The notes beneath the pieces were generated by a model. The model did no database searches and was not told the DNA's origin. It was given only the letters and a program-made list of their open reading frames with translations. A program made the position numbers and the translations under genes. From Candidatus Omnitrophota bacterium (lineage in GTDB: Bacteria; Omnitrophota; Gorgyraeia; Aquiviventales; Aquiviventaceae), in assembly GCA_016206725.1 (NCBI GenBank), contig JACQRA010000088.1:1-64000 (forward strand): a stretch of 64,000 nucleotides of DNA. Direction: 5' to 3'. Below are positions 1 to 9,452 of this stretch, one piece after another. The first letter of the stretch is position 1; every line of letters starts with the position of its first letter.

Positions 1-676
1 CCTCGTCGGTCAGCTTGACCAGAGGACGCAAGAGCTTGTCATAGCGGTTCGGGCGCGTGGCAAAGCTGGAGAGCGCCATGACTTTCCATTCATCGTGGTC
101 CGCCCGGAACCCGAGAAAGTCGGTGAACGTCCCGTAGAAGAGCCCGAGCGAATGCGGGTACAGGACACGCCGCTTCGGTTCGATGCGTGTGCCCTCCCCC
201 ACGCCGAGCAGACAGGTGTCATCCTCGCCGTGCCCATCGACCGAGAGGATGTCCGCCCGCTCAAACGGCGACAGATAAAAGCCGTTGGCGGCATGGCACT
301 CATGGTGATTCAGATACATCAGGTTCACCCTGCCGAATTTCACCTGCATGTCAGGCGCCGGCGGGGCTTGCATCGCCCGCATGAGCTGTGTGGGCACATG
401 CGTGAGCATCTCGCCGCGCCAGGCCAGTTCCGCCACCCACCGTTTGGAGGCGGCGTGGATATTGCGCATGGGGTTCCACGCCACGGCAATCAGATCCAAA
501 TCATCCCAGTCCACTTGTTTGGACTCCAGGCACCAGCGCGCGGACAGGATGGGAAACTTGGTGCTCATCTTCTCGCGGTTGAACCGTTCCTCAGCCGCGG
601 CTGCGGCCACTTCCCCGTCAATGATCAGCGCACTGGATGCGATGTGAGTATACGGATACACGGACAAAATCTTCAT
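1..676 (-). CDS. Carbamoyltransferase, NodU/CmcH family (3' end cut by window edge)
   Basis: Reading leftward from the ATG at 676 gives an open frame that runs off the window, so about 225 N-terminal residues are visible. The start MKILSVYPYTHIASSALIIDG and a later HHECHAANGFY followed by SVDGHGED match the N-terminal carbamoyl-transfer domain of the NodU/CmcH family, which moves a carbamoyl group from carbamoyl phosphate to a sugar hydroxyl. The gene starts 6 bases after the stop of the upstream epimerase. Beside nonulosonate genes it probably carbamoylates a glycan sugar; the acceptor is unknown. The C-terminal domain is outside the window. Confidence 0.85.
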   Translation of the reverse strand, partial: MKILSVYPYTHIASSALIIDGEVAAAAAEERFNREKMSTKFPILSARWCLESKQVDWDDLDLIAVAWNPMRNIHAASKRWVAELAWRGEMLTHVPTQLMRAMQAPPAPDMQVKFGRVNLMYLNHHECHAANGFYLSPFERADILSVDGHGEDDTCLLGVGEGTRIEPKRRVLYPHSLGLFYGTFTDFLGFRADHDEWKVMALSSFATRPNRYDKLLRPLVKLTDE

Positions 677-682
677 GGAAGG

Positions 683-1552
683 TTATCCGGCATGCAGCGC
701 CTGCTGCGTACGTGGTTCGACCATCCCTTTCAGGCCCGTGACCAGCGATCGCTCGGCGCGCCAGCCTAGTTGCCGGGCCGCCTTGCCGGGGTCAACAATC
801 ACTGTGGATATCCGCTCCGAGGCGTGCCGCCCCACGACCGGCCGATCGGCTTGCCCCGCCAGCACCAGGCACTGACGCGCCAGTTCCCCGACGCTCGTGC
901 CGATCCCTGTGCCGAGATTGACGATCCCCTCCGCCTCCTCGGCAAGCACCAAGTCGGCCAATCCCTTGCCGGCATCCTCTAGATAGAGGTAGTCACGGAC
1001 AGGGCTGGTATCCCGCACCCTCAGCGGCGCCGCGGAATCGGGAAGCTGTTGGAGGATGTCCGACAGCGCCGTGCCGGTCTGCATCCGAGGCCCGTAGACG
1101 TTTGAGAGCCGCGCCACGGTCTGCCGGCACGCAAGCACTTCGGTTTCCACCGCCAGCTTCATGCGCGCGTACGCTCCGGTCGGCTGCACCGGCTCATCCT
1201 CCCGTCGAGGACGCGGCACGTGATCGCCGTAGACCAAGGCGCTCGAGGCCAACACCACGCGGTCGTATCCCTGATGCAGAATCGCGCGCACCAACTGCAC
1301 CGCTTCAAAGCAATCAGGGTGAGTCTCCATTGATCCTTCGCGAAATCGGGTGCTGCACGCCAAATGGAGACACCGAGCGTTGCGCGGAGGGCGGAATTCC
1401 TCATAGCCCGCCACTCGCACATAGGGTACTCCTCGAATCTCTGGATCCGCGGAACGGCCCACTCCCATCACAGAGACGCCGCGTGCGGCCAGCTCCGCGC
1501 ACACCGCCCGCCCGATGAATCCCGACGCGCCGGTCACCACCACCTCAACCAT
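683..1552 (-). CDS. NAD-dependent epimerase/dehydratase (extended SDR)
   Basis: 289 residues. The N-terminal Rossmann motif TGASGFIGR and a YARMK catalytic Tyr-Lys pair place it in the extended short-chain dehydrogenase family acting on nucleotide sugars. An AGGTGA ribosome binding site lies about 6 bases before the ATG at 1552. It sits between a LegB-like dehydratase and a carbamoyltransferase, so it may finish a sugar used with the nonulosonate branch. Family membership is clear; the reaction (epimerase, reductase or dehydratase) cannot be read from sequence alone. Confidence 0.8.
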   Translation of the reverse strand: MVEVVVTGASGFIGRAVCAELAARGVSVMGVGRSADPEIRGVPYVRVAGYEEFRPPRNARCLHLACSTRFREGSMETHPDCFEAVQLVRAILHQGYDRVVLASSALVYGDHVPRPRREDEPVQPTGAYARMKLAVETEVLACRQTVARLSNVYGPRMQTGTALSDILQQLPDSAAPLRVRDTSPVRDYLYLEDAGKGLADLVLAEEAEGIVNLGTGIGTSVGELARQCLVLAGQADRPVVGRHASERISTVIVDPGKAARQLGWRAERSLVTGLKGMVEPRTQQALHAG

Positions 1553-1566
1553 GGGCCATCACCTGC

Positions 1567-2559
1567 TCACATTGCATACTGCTGCGTCCGATAGAGGGTC
1601 TGATGTTCTTCGAGCCATTCGATCGTCCGCCGCAATCCTTCTTCAAGCGAAACCGCGGGTTTCCAGCCGAGGAGCTGCTGAGCCAGCGTCGTGTCCGCCA
1701 AAAGCCGTTCCACCTCACTGCCTTGCGGCCGCAGACGCTGCGCCTCCTGCTCAACGGCGCCAGCCTTCCCGAGCCGCGTCAGAATCATCCGGGCCAGCTC
1801 CCCGATGCTCGTCTCCCGGCCTGACCCCAGGTTGATCGCGCGCCCGACCGCTTCAGGGACGGTCGCCGCCAAGACAAAGCCTTCCACGGTATCACTGACG
1901 TAATTCAAGTCTCTCTTCGGGCTGAGATTGCCCAACCGCACCGTCCCGTTGCCCAGGCCCTGCGTGATGATGGTCGGAATGATCGCCCGAGCCGACTGAC
2001 GAGGCCCAAAGGTATTGAACGGCCGGATCGTTACCACCGGCAGTTCATAGGAACGCCAAAACGATTCAGCCAGCTTGTCCGCCCCGATCTTGCTGGCGGC
2101 GTAGGGCGACTGGGCCTGGAGCGGATGCGCTTCATCCATCGGCACATACTGCGCGGTTCCATAGACTTCGCTGGTAGAGGTGTGCACGACCCGCCCCACG
2201 CCGCCGGCACGGGCCGCCTGCAAGACATTCAAGGTTCCCACGACGTTGGTCTGGACGAACGAGCTTGGCGCCTGATAGGAATAGGGAATCGCGATGAGCG
2301 CCGCCAGGTGAAACACGACCTCGGTTCCCTGCACCGCCTGCAGGACGAGATCCCGATCGGCCAAGTCTCCCGCCACCACCTCCAACTCCTCCTTCAGCGG
2401 TGATGTATCCAGCCAACCCCACGAGCCGTCTCCGCGATAGTGGACGAAGGCGCGCACGGTGGCGCCAAGTTCCACCAACCGTTCCGTGAGGTGGCTGCCG
2501 ATGAATCCCCCGGCTCCCGTCACCAAGACCCGTTTCCCTTGCCACATGCTGGTGCTCAT
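1567..2559 (-). CDS. legB: LegB-like NAD-dependent nucleotide-sugar 4,6-dehydratase
   Basis: 330 residues. It has the Rossmann motif TGAGGFIGSH, a GSWGWLD segment after the second strand typical of the LegB branch, STSEVYG, and the catalytic YAASK. LegB removes water from GDP-GlcNAc to give the 4-keto-6-deoxy sugar at the start of legionaminic acid synthesis. The ATG overlaps the stop of the PtmE-like gene by 4 bases (ATGA), and NeuA-, NeuB- and NeuC-like genes follow in the same unit. A related 4,6-dehydratase with a different nucleotide is the main alternative. Confidence 0.75.
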   Translation of the reverse strand: MSTSMWQGKRVLVTGAGGFIGSHLTERLVELGATVRAFVHYRGDGSWGWLDTSPLKEELEVVAGDLADRDLVLQAVQGTEVVFHLAALIAIPYSYQAPSSFVQTNVVGTLNVLQAARAGGVGRVVHTSTSEVYGTAQYVPMDEAHPLQAQSPYAASKIGADKLAESFWRSYELPVVTIRPFNTFGPRQSARAIIPTIITQGLGNGTVRLGNLSPKRDLNYVSDTVEGFVLAATVPEAVGRAINLGSGRETSIGELARMILTRLGKAGAVEQEAQRLRPQGSEVERLLADTTLAQQLLGWKPAVSLEEGLRRTIEWLEEHQTLYRTQQYAM

Positions 2560-3677
2560 GACACAGTTTTCTGAAACGGCGCGGCGCGATGCTTCGCCTT
2601 ACGCCGAGATTGCTCCCACCGTTTCACCTGTTCTTGAGCTTCGGCGTAGTCATCGAGCTGACCGATGTCCAGCCAATGCTCCCGAATCGGAAAACTCACC
2701 ACGGTCCGTCCGGACTTGATGAGTTGCTGGATGAGCTCCGTCATATCCATCCGTTCTCCCTTGGGGATGAACTGGTAGACGTCAGGCTCCAGCAGATAGG
2801 TCCCCGCATTCACGAACGAACTCACGAGCGGCTTCTCACTTAACCCCGTGACACGAAATCCCTCGCACCGCACCAATCCATATGGAACCTTCAGTTCATA
2901 ATGGCGGACGCAGACGGTGAAGTCCGCCTCGTGCTCCCGGTGGTAGGCCAACATCGCCCGGAAATCCACCTGCGTGAGGATATCGCCGTTCATGACGAGG
3001 GTCGTCGTGTCGGGAGGCTCCTGCAGTCCCAGCGCGCCTGCGGTCCCGAGGGGACGGTCCTCCGTCACATAGGACAGCTCAACGCCAAACTGCTTGCCAT
3101 CGCGAAAATGCGCTTCGATCTTCTCCGGCTTATGGTGGGTACTCAGCTTCACGTGCCGCACGCCGGCGTCCCGCAACTGCTCAATGATGAGTTCCAGCAG
3201 CGGCCGATCGCCCACGGGAAGCATGGGCTTCGGGATCTCTTCGGTCAAGGGACTGAGCCGGCTGCCCATCCCGCCCGCCATCACGACCGCCCGCAACGAC
3301 AGCGGCTGGTTCGGCAGAAACTCCTCCATCGTCACCACCCCGACGACTCGATCGGCCTCATCCAGCAACGGCAGATGGAGAATCCCGTGGCGCTTGAGGA
3401 GCGCCAGATACGCCCCGCTCTCCTGCCCCATCCGGGCGGTGATCGGCGTCGCGTAGGGCGTACCGGCTTTCCTCGCCAGGAGCGAACGGATCGGCTGCTC
3501 GAGCGCGAGCTTCGTCAAGAGCGCGCGCCGGATGTCGCCATCCGTGATGGTGCCGATCAGCCGGCGCTGCCCATCCACAACCAGGACGATGCCCAAGCGA
3601 TTGGCGTCCATCTGGACCACCGCCGGGTACAGCGCCTGGTCTTGAGACACGCACAGTGTCGCCAGGTCGGTATACAT
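2556..3677 (-). CDS. ptmE: PtmE-like sugar-1-phosphate nucleotidyltransferase with N-terminal CBS pair
   Basis: 373 residues. Residues 1 to about 125 form a CBS-domain pair (GTITDGDIRRALL; VVGVVTMEEF). From about residue 130 a nucleotidyltransferase domain follows, with MAGGMGSRLSPLTEEIPKPM and the metal-binding MNGDIL. This CBS-NTase layout is that of PtmE of the Campylobacter legionaminic pathway, which makes GDP-glucosamine from glucosamine-1-phosphate. Its gene overlaps legB and follows the amidotransferase gene with a 1-base gap, supporting the same role. The nucleotide and sugar specificity are inferred from context. Confidence 0.8.
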   Translation of the reverse strand: MYTDLATLCVSQDQALYPAVVQMDANRLGIVLVVDGQRRLIGTITDGDIRRALLTKLALEQPIRSLLARKAGTPYATPITARMGQESGAYLALLKRHGILHLPLLDEADRVVGVVTMEEFLPNQPLSLRAVVMAGGMGSRLSPLTEEIPKPMLPVGDRPLLELIIEQLRDAGVRHVKLSTHHKPEKIEAHFRDGKQFGVELSYVTEDRPLGTAGALGLQEPPDTTTLVMNGDILTQVDFRAMLAYHREHEADFTVCVRHYELKVPYGLVRCEGFRVTGLSEKPLVSSFVNAGTYLLEPDVYQFIPKGERMDMTELIQQLIKSGRTVVSFPIREHWLDIGQLDDYAEAQEQVKRWEQSRRKAKHRAAPFQKTVS

Positions 3678-3678
3678 C

Positions 3679-4926
3679 TCACGCGACCTCGTGGCGTAAG
3701 GACCACCGGCCGCCCTCGCGCGTCCAGAGATGCGGCGAGCGGAACTCGTCGCACAGCTCCATGAACCGCTCGACGGTCAGCCCCAAGGCTTCCAGCACCT
3801 CTCGAACATATCGCCCTGGCTGCTCGCCGTCGAAGCGGCGCACCAGGGCGATGCCTTCCTCGCGCGTGAGATGCTTGTTGCGAATCTCCTGCGAGGCGTC
3901 ATACGACGCCCGGCCAAGGCCGAACTTGATGTGCGTCGTGTAGTAGTGCAGATCGTCGATCTTGTCATCAATGCTGTTGTACTTGCTGTAGGTTCCCTCG
4001 GTGCGGAACGGGCGGGCTTGGAAGCCGGTGTGTTCGACCGCGTAGTAATACGCCTCTTGAGGCGTCCACTTGATGTAGTAGCCCATGTAGTGCACTTCGA
4101 TGTTGGAGCGGGCCAACTCCTCGGCGTCCGCCGGCAGGTAGGCCATGAAATCGTTCAGCGAGAGCTGGTGGCGCTCCATCAGCTCGGGCAGCGGCAGGCC
4201 GGCCAGGTAGAGCTCATCGAGGTGGCGCATGGTGTAGTAGGAGGTGTCGCGCAACGAGCTGGCGGTCTCCGCGATGGGACTGCCGTACTCCGCCTCCGGT
4301 TCGCCGAAGAACACCAACGGGATCTGGTAGCGCAGCGCCACCTTGGGCGCCAGGTTTTTCTGACCCAGGATGAACGTCTGGAACGGATGCAGGAGATGCT
4401 CGATCGCCAGGCGGGTCAGCAGACGATGGACGCGGCCGTTCGGCTTGAAGGTCACATTGTCGAAGCCGCCCACCTCGATCCAATTCTGAAAATTTTTCCA
4501 GCCGTAGTCCGTGTACAGAATCGGCGGCCAGGTCACGGTGAGAGGGTGCATGCCGTATGTGTACTTGAGCAGATGCGCCGCGTAGGCGCTGTCCTTCCCT
4601 CCGCTGCCCGGCACGAGGCAATCATACGCGCCGTCGCTTCGGCGGTACCGGTCGAGCAGCGCGAGGAGTTCCTGCTCGCGCCGCGTCCAGTCAATCGTTT
4701 CCTTGCGCTGCGCGTATCGGCAGGCGTCGCACACGCCCTCCTCGTCAAGATGGAGATACTTCGCGCCCTGGCGGTCCGGCCGGTGCCGAAACTCCGGAAT
4801 GGAGGAGGGACGCTGGTTGGACATCACGCACCCGCGGCAAAAGATCACCTCGCGCGGCAGGCCGTATTTGACCTCCGGCGCGTCAGAGCGTTCTAACGCG
4901 GGCTTACGGGTCGCTGACTTCAGCAT
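3679..4926 (-). CDS. N-acetyl sugar amidotransferase (WbuX/PseA/WbpG family)
   Basis: 415 residues from the ATG at 4926, chosen because GAGGTG stands 6 bases upstream; longer in-frame starts would run deep into hisH. Two CxxC pairs (CRGC, CDAC) probably bind zinc. The PP-loop PGSGGKDS near residue 100 marks an ATP-pyrophosphatase-type enzyme. The family converts an acetamido sugar group into acetamidino using ammonia supplied by HisH/HisF-type partners, which are encoded directly upstream and overlap by 23 bases. The product here is probably an acetamidino nonulosonate or related sugar. Confidence 0.85.
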   Translation of the reverse strand: MLKSATRKPALERSDAPEVKYGLPREVIFCRGCVMSNQRPSSIPEFRHRPDRQGAKYLHLDEEGVCDACRYAQRKETIDWTRREQELLALLDRYRRSDGAYDCLVPGSGGKDSAYAAHLLKYTYGMHPLTVTWPPILYTDYGWKNFQNWIEVGGFDNVTFKPNGRVHRLLTRLAIEHLLHPFQTFILGQKNLAPKVALRYQIPLVFFGEPEAEYGSPIAETASSLRDTSYYTMRHLDELYLAGLPLPELMERHQLSLNDFMAYLPADAEELARSNIEVHYMGYYIKWTPQEAYYYAVEHTGFQARPFRTEGTYSKYNSIDDKIDDLHYYTTHIKFGLGRASYDASQEIRNKHLTREEGIALVRRFDGEQPGRYVREVLEALGLTVERFMELCDEFRSPHLWTREGGRWSLRHEVA

Positions 4927-5617
4927 GTTGCACCTCATGGGATGGCGCGGTGATCCGCGCGGCGAGACGACGATACATGCGAAGACCGAGAGGCCCGCTG
5001 CGTTCCGGATGGTACTGGCTGGCAAACACGTGATCCTGTTGGAGTGTCGAGCAGAATGTCGTCGACCCGTAGCGCGTGACCGACAAGACGACCCGCGGAT
5101 CCACCGGACGGAGATAGAAGGAATGGACGAAATACATGGCGGAGCCGTCCGTCAACCCCTCCAGCAACGAGCCGTCCCACGACCGCGCCTGCCGCTCGAT
5201 TCGGTTCCATCCGATGTGGGGAACTTTGAGGACACGGCCCTGCTCGGTGGAGACGGCCAGCCGCACGACATCGCCCTCAATGATTCCCAAGCCCTTGTGC
5301 CGACCGAACTCTTCGCTTTCGCTCATCAACAACTGCATCCCCAAGCAGATTCCCATGAGGGGCGCGCCGGAGACGGCCGCGTCCCGCAACGGGCTGATCA
5401 GATCCAGCCGTCGCAGCGCCTCCATCGCATCACCGAAGGCGCCCACGCCAGGCAGGATCACGGCGTTCGCCGAGACGATCTGCTCCGAGGAGGAGGTAAT
5501 GGCCGCGGACAGCCCGACCGCCTCGCAGGCGTGCTTGACGCTGAACAGGTTGCCCATCCCATAGTCCACGATGGCGACGCGTCCCACCACCTGGCGCGGC
5601 CCTACTCCTTCAGGCAT
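4904..5617 (-). CDS. hisH: HisH-type glutamine amidotransferase subunit
   Basis: 237 residues from the ATG at 5617, preceded by GAGG 7 bases upstream; a GTG 12 bases earlier is possible but lacks a site. The class I glutaminase motif GICLGMQLL contains the nucleophile Cys, and QYHPE near the C-terminus supplies His and Glu of the triad. No other histidine-synthesis genes are near, and WbuX-type and HisF-type genes flank it, so it most likely feeds ammonia to sugar amidination rather than to histidine synthesis. Confidence 0.88.
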   Translation of the reverse strand: MPEGVGPRQVVGRVAIVDYGMGNLFSVKHACEAVGLSAAITSSSEQIVSANAVILPGVGAFGDAMEALRRLDLISPLRDAAVSGAPLMGICLGMQLLMSESEEFGRHKGLGIIEGDVVRLAVSTEQGRVLKVPHIGWNRIERQARSWDGSLLEGLTDGSAMYFVHSFYLRPVDPRVVLSVTRYGSTTFCSTLQQDHVFASQYHPERSGPLGLRMYRRLAARITAPSHEVQHAEVSDP

Positions 5618-6470
5618 AGTCGACCTCACGGCAGGGGATGCCCCCCGAGCGCATGGCGTCGCGGATCTCCGGCAGGGTCGCCACGTGGATGCTCAAGAAC
5701 CCTCCGCGACGCTTCGTCAGGTATTCGACATTCCCTTCAGCGGAGAAATCCCCCACGACCTCATGGTGCCGCACCGTGTGATAGTGCAGCACGGACGCGA
5801 GGCACACCGCATTGGCGTGGCCCTCAGCCACCACGTCGCAGACGTGCTGTACGCTGCCCGCACCGCCGCAGGCAATGACCGGAATCGAGACCGCATCGGC
5901 GATCTGCCGCGTGAGTTCCACGTCGAAGCCGCGGCCCGTTCCTTCCCGGTCAATGGACGTCACGAGCAGCTCCCCCGCCCCCAACGCGGCCGCCTCCACC
6001 GCCCAAGCCACTGCGTCGCGGCCGGTTTCCTGCCGGCCGTTATCGGTATAGGCTTCGTATCGGCCGTCGGATTTCTTGATCGCCTCAACGGAGACCACGA
6101 TGGTGGAGGAGCCAAACCGATGGGCGGCCTGACGGATCAGTTCCGGCTCGCGAATCGCCGCCGTGTTGAGCGAGACCTTGTCGGCGCCGGCGCAGAGAAC
6201 CTTGCGAATGTCGTCCAAGGTTCTGAGGCCGCCGCCGACGGTCAGCGGAATGAAAATCTCTTTTGAGGTGCGCGCCACAATATCCAAGAGGTTGTGGCGT
6301 CCGTAGAGACTAGCGACCACGTCCATGTAGAGCAGCTCATCGGCTCCTTGCTCATAGTAGCAGCGCGCAAACGCCTCGGGCTTGCCCAACACGCGAAGCC
6401 CTTCCAGGTGAACGCCTTTCACCAGATTGGGTCCCTTGATGTCCAGCCGGGGAATAATCCGCACGCTCAT
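5610..6470 (-). CDS. hisF: HisF-type cyclase subunit for sugar amidination
   Basis: 286 residues, longer than the usual 250-260 because of a C-terminal tail of about 30 residues. It has the HisF beta/alpha-barrel signatures IIPRLDIKG, TVGGGLRTLDD, GADKVSLNTAA, TSIDREGTGRG and ACGGAGS. The ATG overlaps the neuC stop as ATGA, and it overlaps hisH by 8 bases. With HisH and WbuX it forms the trio known from L-FucNAm and pseudaminic amidine pathways. A role in histidine synthesis is unlikely given the context. Confidence 0.88.
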   Translation of the reverse strand: MSVRIIPRLDIKGPNLVKGVHLEGLRVLGKPEAFARCYYEQGADELLYMDVVASLYGRHNLLDIVARTSKEIFIPLTVGGGLRTLDDIRKVLCAGADKVSLNTAAIREPELIRQAAHRFGSSTIVVSVEAIKKSDGRYEAYTDNGRQETGRDAVAWAVEAAALGAGELLVTSIDREGTGRGFDVELTRQIADAVSIPVIACGGAGSVQHVCDVVAEGHANAVCLASVLHYHTVRHHEVVGDFSAEGNVEYLTKRRGGFLSIHVATLPEIRDAMRSGGIPCREVDYA

Positions 6471-7642
6471 GGGGTGACCAATGCTTCAGAAGGCCAATCC
6501 ACAAATGACTTGGCGATGAACCGATGATCCAGCACAACGCCCCGCAGATGGTCCACCATCACGTCCGCCGCGCGTCCCTCACCATACGGGTTGACCATGT
6601 TCTTGAGGCACTCGCGGGTCTCCGGCGCGAGGGCGCGGCGAATACCCTGGAGGATGGCTTCTCGTCCATAGCCGACGTCAATCACGTTCTCCGCCCTCAA
6701 TCGTCCCGCCTGCCGGGTGCCGATATTGACGACTGGCAGCTTGAACGACGGCGCTTCGATGAGTCCGCTGGACGAATTTCCGATCATCGCCGCGGCGTGC
6801 GCCATGAGGCTGAAATAGGCTTGTGTGCCCAGGGCGTCGACCACGACCGACGAAGGGCGGCTTGCGACAAACGCCTCGATGGCCCGGCGAATCACCCGGC
6901 CGTTGGTGTCCGCATTGGCCGCCGTGAAGACCACCGGCCGATCCACGACTTCCAGGACGGCGAGCAATTCGCCGATCTGCCAAACCGCCTGTTCGTATTC
7001 GAGCGTCACCGGATGATACGTGACTAACAGCGGGGCCGTCTTCAGCGGCTTGCCGAGGGAGAAAGCGATCTCTTCCAGCGTGAGCAGCTTGACGGTGCGA
7101 AGATTGTCTAACCCCGGCGCCCCCGACACGACGACCCGCCACGGTTCTTCCCCCATCTGGAGCACGCGGCGGCGAGCCTCTTCGGTGGCGACGAAGTGGA
7201 GATGGCTCATCTTGGTCATCGCGTGGCGCCAAGCGTTGTCAATCGCTCCATTCGTCAGCTCCCCGCCATGGAGATGGGCCAGCGGGATGGCAAACGGCAC
7301 CGCCGCCACCGCCGCCGCGTGCATCTCGAACCGGTCCCCCAACAGGACGAGCACATCCGGACGGCATCGCCCATAGGCCTGCGAGAACCCCAGCGTGCCA
7401 CGCCCCATGGCGGCGGCGATGCCGGCAGGGCTGTCGTCGCCCAAGCCCATGGGAATCCGCTCGGCAATGGGAAATCCATCAACCTCAATGGCGCGCACCG
7501 TCAGACCGAACGACGGCTCCAGATGCGTGCCCGTGACGAACAGGCGCAGCGCCAACCCCTCAGCCTGTTGAATCGCCCGCAACACCGGCCGATAGATGCC
7601 GTAGTCTGAACGACCGACGGTCACCACGCCAATCGTTCTCAT
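6467..7642 (-). CDS. neuC: UDP-N-acetylglucosamine 2-epimerase, hydrolysing (NeuC/LegG family)
   Basis: 391 residues, the usual family length. It shows the GT-B-like fold signatures TVGRSDYGIYRPVLRAI at the N-terminus, LLGDRFEMHAAAVAA, HLHGGELTNGAIDNAWRHA and GNSSSGLIEAPSF. NeuC/LegG enzymes hydrolyse the nucleotide and invert C2, yielding ManNAc or 2,4-diacetamido-2,4,6-trideoxymannose for NeuB/LegI. It begins in a TGATG overlap with the neuB stop. With LegB and PtmE homologues nearby, the LegG reaction is more likely than the sialic acid one. Confidence 0.88.
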   Translation of the reverse strand: MRTIGVVTVGRSDYGIYRPVLRAIQQAEGLALRLFVTGTHLEPSFGLTVRAIEVDGFPIAERIPMGLGDDSPAGIAAAMGRGTLGFSQAYGRCRPDVLVLLGDRFEMHAAAVAAVPFAIPLAHLHGGELTNGAIDNAWRHAMTKMSHLHFVATEEARRRVLQMGEEPWRVVVSGAPGLDNLRTVKLLTLEEIAFSLGKPLKTAPLLVTYHPVTLEYEQAVWQIGELLAVLEVVDRPVVFTAANADTNGRVIRRAIEAFVASRPSSVVVDALGTQAYFSLMAHAAAMIGNSSSGLIEAPSFKLPVVNIGTRQAGRLRAENVIDVGYGREAILQGIRRALAPETRECLKNMVNPYGEGRAADVMVDHLRGVVLDHRFIAKSFVDWPSEALVTP

Positions 7643-8694
7643 CAGCGGAGCATCTCCAACGCGATCAAGGCATCCGCCGGAATATCCTGGGCCGCGATGC
7701 GCCCGATCACCTGAGGCAACAGGGAGGGCGGCAATCCGATGCCCGGCCGCTTGGTCGTAATCAACGCCTCGGTCAATCGCGTGCCGGCACGCACATCGCA
7801 GGCGGCCACCAGGCTCTTGCGGGCCACCGCCGCCGTTTCCAACTCGCGGGCGGCCGGCTCTTTGCGCCCATGGCCGAGCGCACGCTCCACGAGTCGGATG
7901 CCCCGCACCAACGCCGCCAATTCATCCGGCTCAAGGGACATCTGATGATCCGGACCCGGCAGGTTGCGATTCAGCGTGACATGTTTCTCAATCACGCAGG
8001 CCCCCAGCGCCACCGCGGCCAAGGCGACCTCGATGCCCGGCGTGTGATCCGAGTAGCCCACCGGCACGCCGAAGGCGCGAGTCAAGCTGGCCATCGCTCG
8101 CAGATTGGCATCGGCCGGATCCGCCGGATAGTTGCTGACGCAATGCAGCAGAATGAGCGGCGGGTTGCCGGCCTCGCGAATGACACGGACCGCTTCAGCC
8201 ACTTCCGCTTCCGTGCTCATGCCGGTGGAGACAATCATCGGCCGTCCTTTCTGCGCGATGTGGCGCAGGTACGGCAGATTGGTCACTTCACCCGAGGGCA
8301 CTTTGAAGACCGCCACGTCGAGCGTCTCGAGAAAATCGGCGCTCTCTTCATCGAAGGGTGTGCACATGTACCAAATCCCCTGCTGCCTGCAGTAGGCGGA
8401 AATGGTCCGATTCGCTTCCTGGGAAAATTCCAGGCGCCGCAACATCTCGAGTTGGGACTCGCCGCCTCCGGTCGTCTCCGCTTGGTAGTGCGCCTTCGGC
8501 GCGCAGGCGGCGGCCAGGCGCTCGGCCTTAAAGGCTTGGAACTTGACCGCATCAGCTCCGGCCGATTTGGCCGCATCCACCAGCCGGCGCGCCATGTCCA
8601 GATCCCGATTGTGGTTGACCCCGACTTCCGCCACGATGAAACACGGCTCCCCGGGGCCAACCCAACGTCCGGCAATCTCCACAGGCTTCACCAT
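7642..8694 (-). CDS. neuB: Nonulosonate synthase (NeuB/LegI family)
   Basis: 350 residues from the ATG at 8694; longer in-frame starts would read through the upstream gene. The N-terminal barrel has CFIVAEVGVNHNRDLD, GADAVKFQAFKAE, the MIVSTGMST turn and VGYSDHTPG, then EKHVTLNR. A C-terminal SAF (antifreeze-like) domain follows from about residue 285. The enzyme condenses phosphoenolpyruvate with a six-carbon amino sugar to make a nine-carbon 2-keto acid. It overlaps the PtmA-like gene by 7 bases. Confidence 0.92.
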   Translation of the reverse strand: MVKPVEIAGRWVGPGEPCFIVAEVGVNHNRDLDMARRLVDAAKSAGADAVKFQAFKAERLAAACAPKAHYQAETTGGGESQLEMLRRLEFSQEANRTISAYCRQQGIWYMCTPFDEESADFLETLDVAVFKVPSGEVTNLPYLRHIAQKGRPMIVSTGMSTEAEVAEAVRVIREAGNPPLILLHCVSNYPADPADANLRAMASLTRAFGVPVGYSDHTPGIEVALAAVALGACVIEKHVTLNRNLPGPDHQMSLEPDELAALVRGIRLVERALGHGRKEPAARELETAAVARKSLVAACDVRAGTRLTEALITTKRPGIGLPPSLLPQVIGRIAAQDIPADALIALEMLR

Positions 8695-9452
8695 ATCGTC
8701 CACCCGCCATCCACGACCAGGTTGTGCCCTGTCACATACGCGGAGAGATCGCTCGCCAGATACGCAACGGCCCCCTTGAGATCTTCCTCCGTCGCCATCC
8801 GACCCAGCGGCGTGCGCGTGTGATATCGGCGGCGGAATGCGGCCGGTTGATGGCGCCACACACCTCCCGGCGAGACGGCATTCACGCGAATGCGCGGGGC
8901 CAAGGTTGTGGCCAGGTAGCGGATCAGTTGCAGGATCCCGCCTTTGGACGCGGCATAGCCGGCCGGCTGGGCCATGGCCGTTCCGTCATAGAGCCGCCAA
9001 TCCGGCCCCACCAGCCCATAGATAGAGGAAAGAAGGATGACAGAACCGTGCCCGGAGGCAGCCAGGGCGTTTCGAGCCTCTTGAACCATGACGAAGGCTG
9101 AGGTCACATTGACCCGCATCGCCGCGTCCCACGCTTCCACGGTCTGCTGCGAGAACGGCACCGCCCAGCCCGGCTTCTTGGTCGCTCCCACATAGGCGGC
9201 GCAATGGATGAGAATCTCGAGTCCGCCCATCCGCTTGATGGCGGCTCGGATCGCCTGGCGGGTCGCGCGCTCATCGCGCAAGTCGCACCGCATCGCATCG
9301 GCACGGCCGTGAGCGCGTACATCCAATATCATGACACGACTGCCCGTTTCTTCAAGTGCCTTGGTGATGACGGTGCCGATATGGCCAGCCCCGCCGGTCA
9401 ACAGGACCCTCCGGCCGGTCAGATCCATGAGCTGTGCCACCGACCGCTCCAT
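8688..9452 (-). CDS. Short-chain dehydrogenase/reductase, PtmA-like
   Basis: 254 residues from the ATG at 9452, which overlaps the neuA stop as ATGA. Classical SDR signatures are visible: TGGAGHIGT, the CAAY segment after the NAG-motif position, SSIYG, a YAASK catalytic pair, and the C-terminal VTGHNLVVDGGW. The PtmA proteins of Campylobacter legionaminic loci are SDRs of this type, and the position between neuA and neuB supports that role. The substrate is unknown. Confidence 0.8.
   Translation of the reverse strand: MERSVAQLMDLTGRRVLLTGGAGHIGTVITKALEETGSRVMILDVRAHGRADAMRCDLRDERATRQAIRAAIKRMGGLEILIHCAAYVGATKKPGWAVPFSQQTVEAWDAAMRVNVTSAFVMVQEARNALAASGHGSVILLSSIYGLVGPDWRLYDGTAMAQPAGYAASKGGILQLIRYLATTLAPRIRVNAVSPGGVWRHQPAAFRRRYHTRTPLGRMATEEDLKGAVAYLASDLSAYVTGHNLVVDGGWTIW

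Noticed and set aside
3730..4896. A 388-codon plus-strand open frame
   Set aside because: Antisense to the amidotransferase gene whose PP-loop and CxxC motifs are clear; the plus frame has no recognisable domain.
4904..6470. hisH and hisF as part of histidine synthesis
   Set aside because: No other his genes are near, and the WbuX-type amidotransferase overlaps hisH, the known layout for sugar amidination.
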